Source of the DNA: Opacimonas sp964559075
GTDB lineage: Bacteria > Pseudomonadota > Gammaproteobacteria > Enterobacterales > Alteromonadaceae
Direction: 5' to 3'
NCBI GenBank assembly: GCA_964559075.1
Contig: CAZLGJ010000162.1
Coordinates: forward strand, 1-5,170
Length of the DNA stretch: 5,170 nt
Every line of letters begins with the position of its first letter. Position 1 is the stretch's first letter. Positions 4,851-5,170 of the stretch are shown piece after piece. The notes beneath the pieces are model-generated. The model was not told the DNA's origin and ran no database searches. It worked only from the letters and a program-made list of their open reading frames with translations. Both the position numbers and the translations under genes were made by a program.

Positions 4851-5170
4851 AGTGGTTTTTGGCGCAGCGCTTTCGTCAGCAGCAAATAAGCGGTGTGGGG
4901 CGCTTTATCAAACACGCCTCGGTGCTGGGCATTGCGCTTGGCTGCGCTGTCATGATCATATTGTCCGCGGTGCTCAATGGTTTTGAAATTGCACTCAAGG
5001 AGCGCTTACTCGCGAGTATCCCCCACGGTCAATTAAGCGCCGTTGAAGCTAGCGGTTTGGCAGATGCGCGTGCTTTACAGATGTCACTCAAACAGCGAGA
5101 AGGTGTGGCGAATGTCTTTGTTTACAGTGACTCTAGCGCCATGTTGCAGCAAGGCGCCGGTCTGTATGCG
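4841..5170 (+). CDS. lolE: lipoprotein-releasing system permease, LolE-type, N-terminal 110 residues (cut by right edge)
   Basis: This is a membrane subunit of the lipoprotein-releasing ABC transporter, the partner of LolD. The start ATG overlaps the last ten bases of lolD in another frame; AGGGAA (4825-4830) lies ten bases upstream. Residues 26-48 form the first transmembrane segment and end in LNGFE, the conserved (M)NGFE motif at the start of the periplasmic domain. SIPHGQLSAVEA (59-70) resembles LolE (VPHGEIEAVD in E. coli) more than LolC. The rest (71-110) begins the periplasmic domain. The N-terminus FLAQRFRQQQ corresponds to the basic LxxRF-type start in the family. Because only 110 of roughly 400 residues are visible and no lolC is upstream, LolC or the single-permease form LolF cannot be excluded. 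The family is sure; the letter is less so. Confidence 0.85.
   Translation, partial: MRLEWFLAQRFRQQQISGVGRFIKHASVLGIALGCAVMIILSAVLNGFEIALKERLLASIPHGQLSAVEASGLADARALQMSLKQREGVANVFVYSDSSAMLQQGAGLYA

Overview
The window looks like chromosomal DNA of moderate GC content from a gammaproteobacterium. The pointers are a LolD lipoprotein-export ATPase followed by an overlapping lolE-type gene, Shine-Dalgarno sites of the usual proteobacterial form, and a tRNA-Asp 3' half close to the enterobacterial/vibrio type. I cannot name a genus from the sequence alone.

Layout. Bases 1-42 are the 3' half of a tRNA-Asp gene that enters from the left edge. Three bases later, and convergent with it, ends a small winged-helix regulator (46-393, minus). 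It is transcribed away from a SprT-like zinc-metalloprotease gene (480-1157, plus), and the 86-bp region between them holds a candidate promoter and a perfect 10-bp palindrome. A DUF2721-type membrane protein follows (1177-1623, minus). Upstream of it, a strong intrinsic terminator (1652-1678, minus) closes the transcript of a large GH13 alpha-glucosidase gene (1723-3411, minus). The glucosidase's upstream region has an unusual set of nested inverted repeats (3484-3523). Next is an unrecognised 146-residue protein (3550-3990, minus). It diverges across an AT-rich 188-bp spacer from lolD (4179-4850, plus), which overlaps the start of a lolE-type permease gene (4841 to the right edge).

How the genes work together. 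The only clear functional unit is lolD-lolE: the ATPase and one membrane subunit of the inner-membrane complex that releases lipoproteins for transfer to the outer membrane. No lolC lies upstream of lolD. The GH13 enzyme has no signal peptide and probably acts in the cytoplasm on short alpha-1,6-linked glucosides, but no transporter or regulator for it lies in the window. The regulator and the SprT-like gene form a head-to-head pair that may share control. The remaining genes seem to be independent single-gene units.

I found no CRISPR array, insertion sequence, integrase, toxin-antitoxin pair or recognisable defence system. Three start codons are moved here from the longest-ORF position on ribosome-binding-site evidence (46-393, 1177-1623 and 3550-3990). 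The most noteworthy points are a non-canonical G at T-loop position 54 of the tRNA, the two-part SprT-like protein, a start-codon trap inside the terminator hairpin, and the palindrome cluster upstream of the glucosidase.
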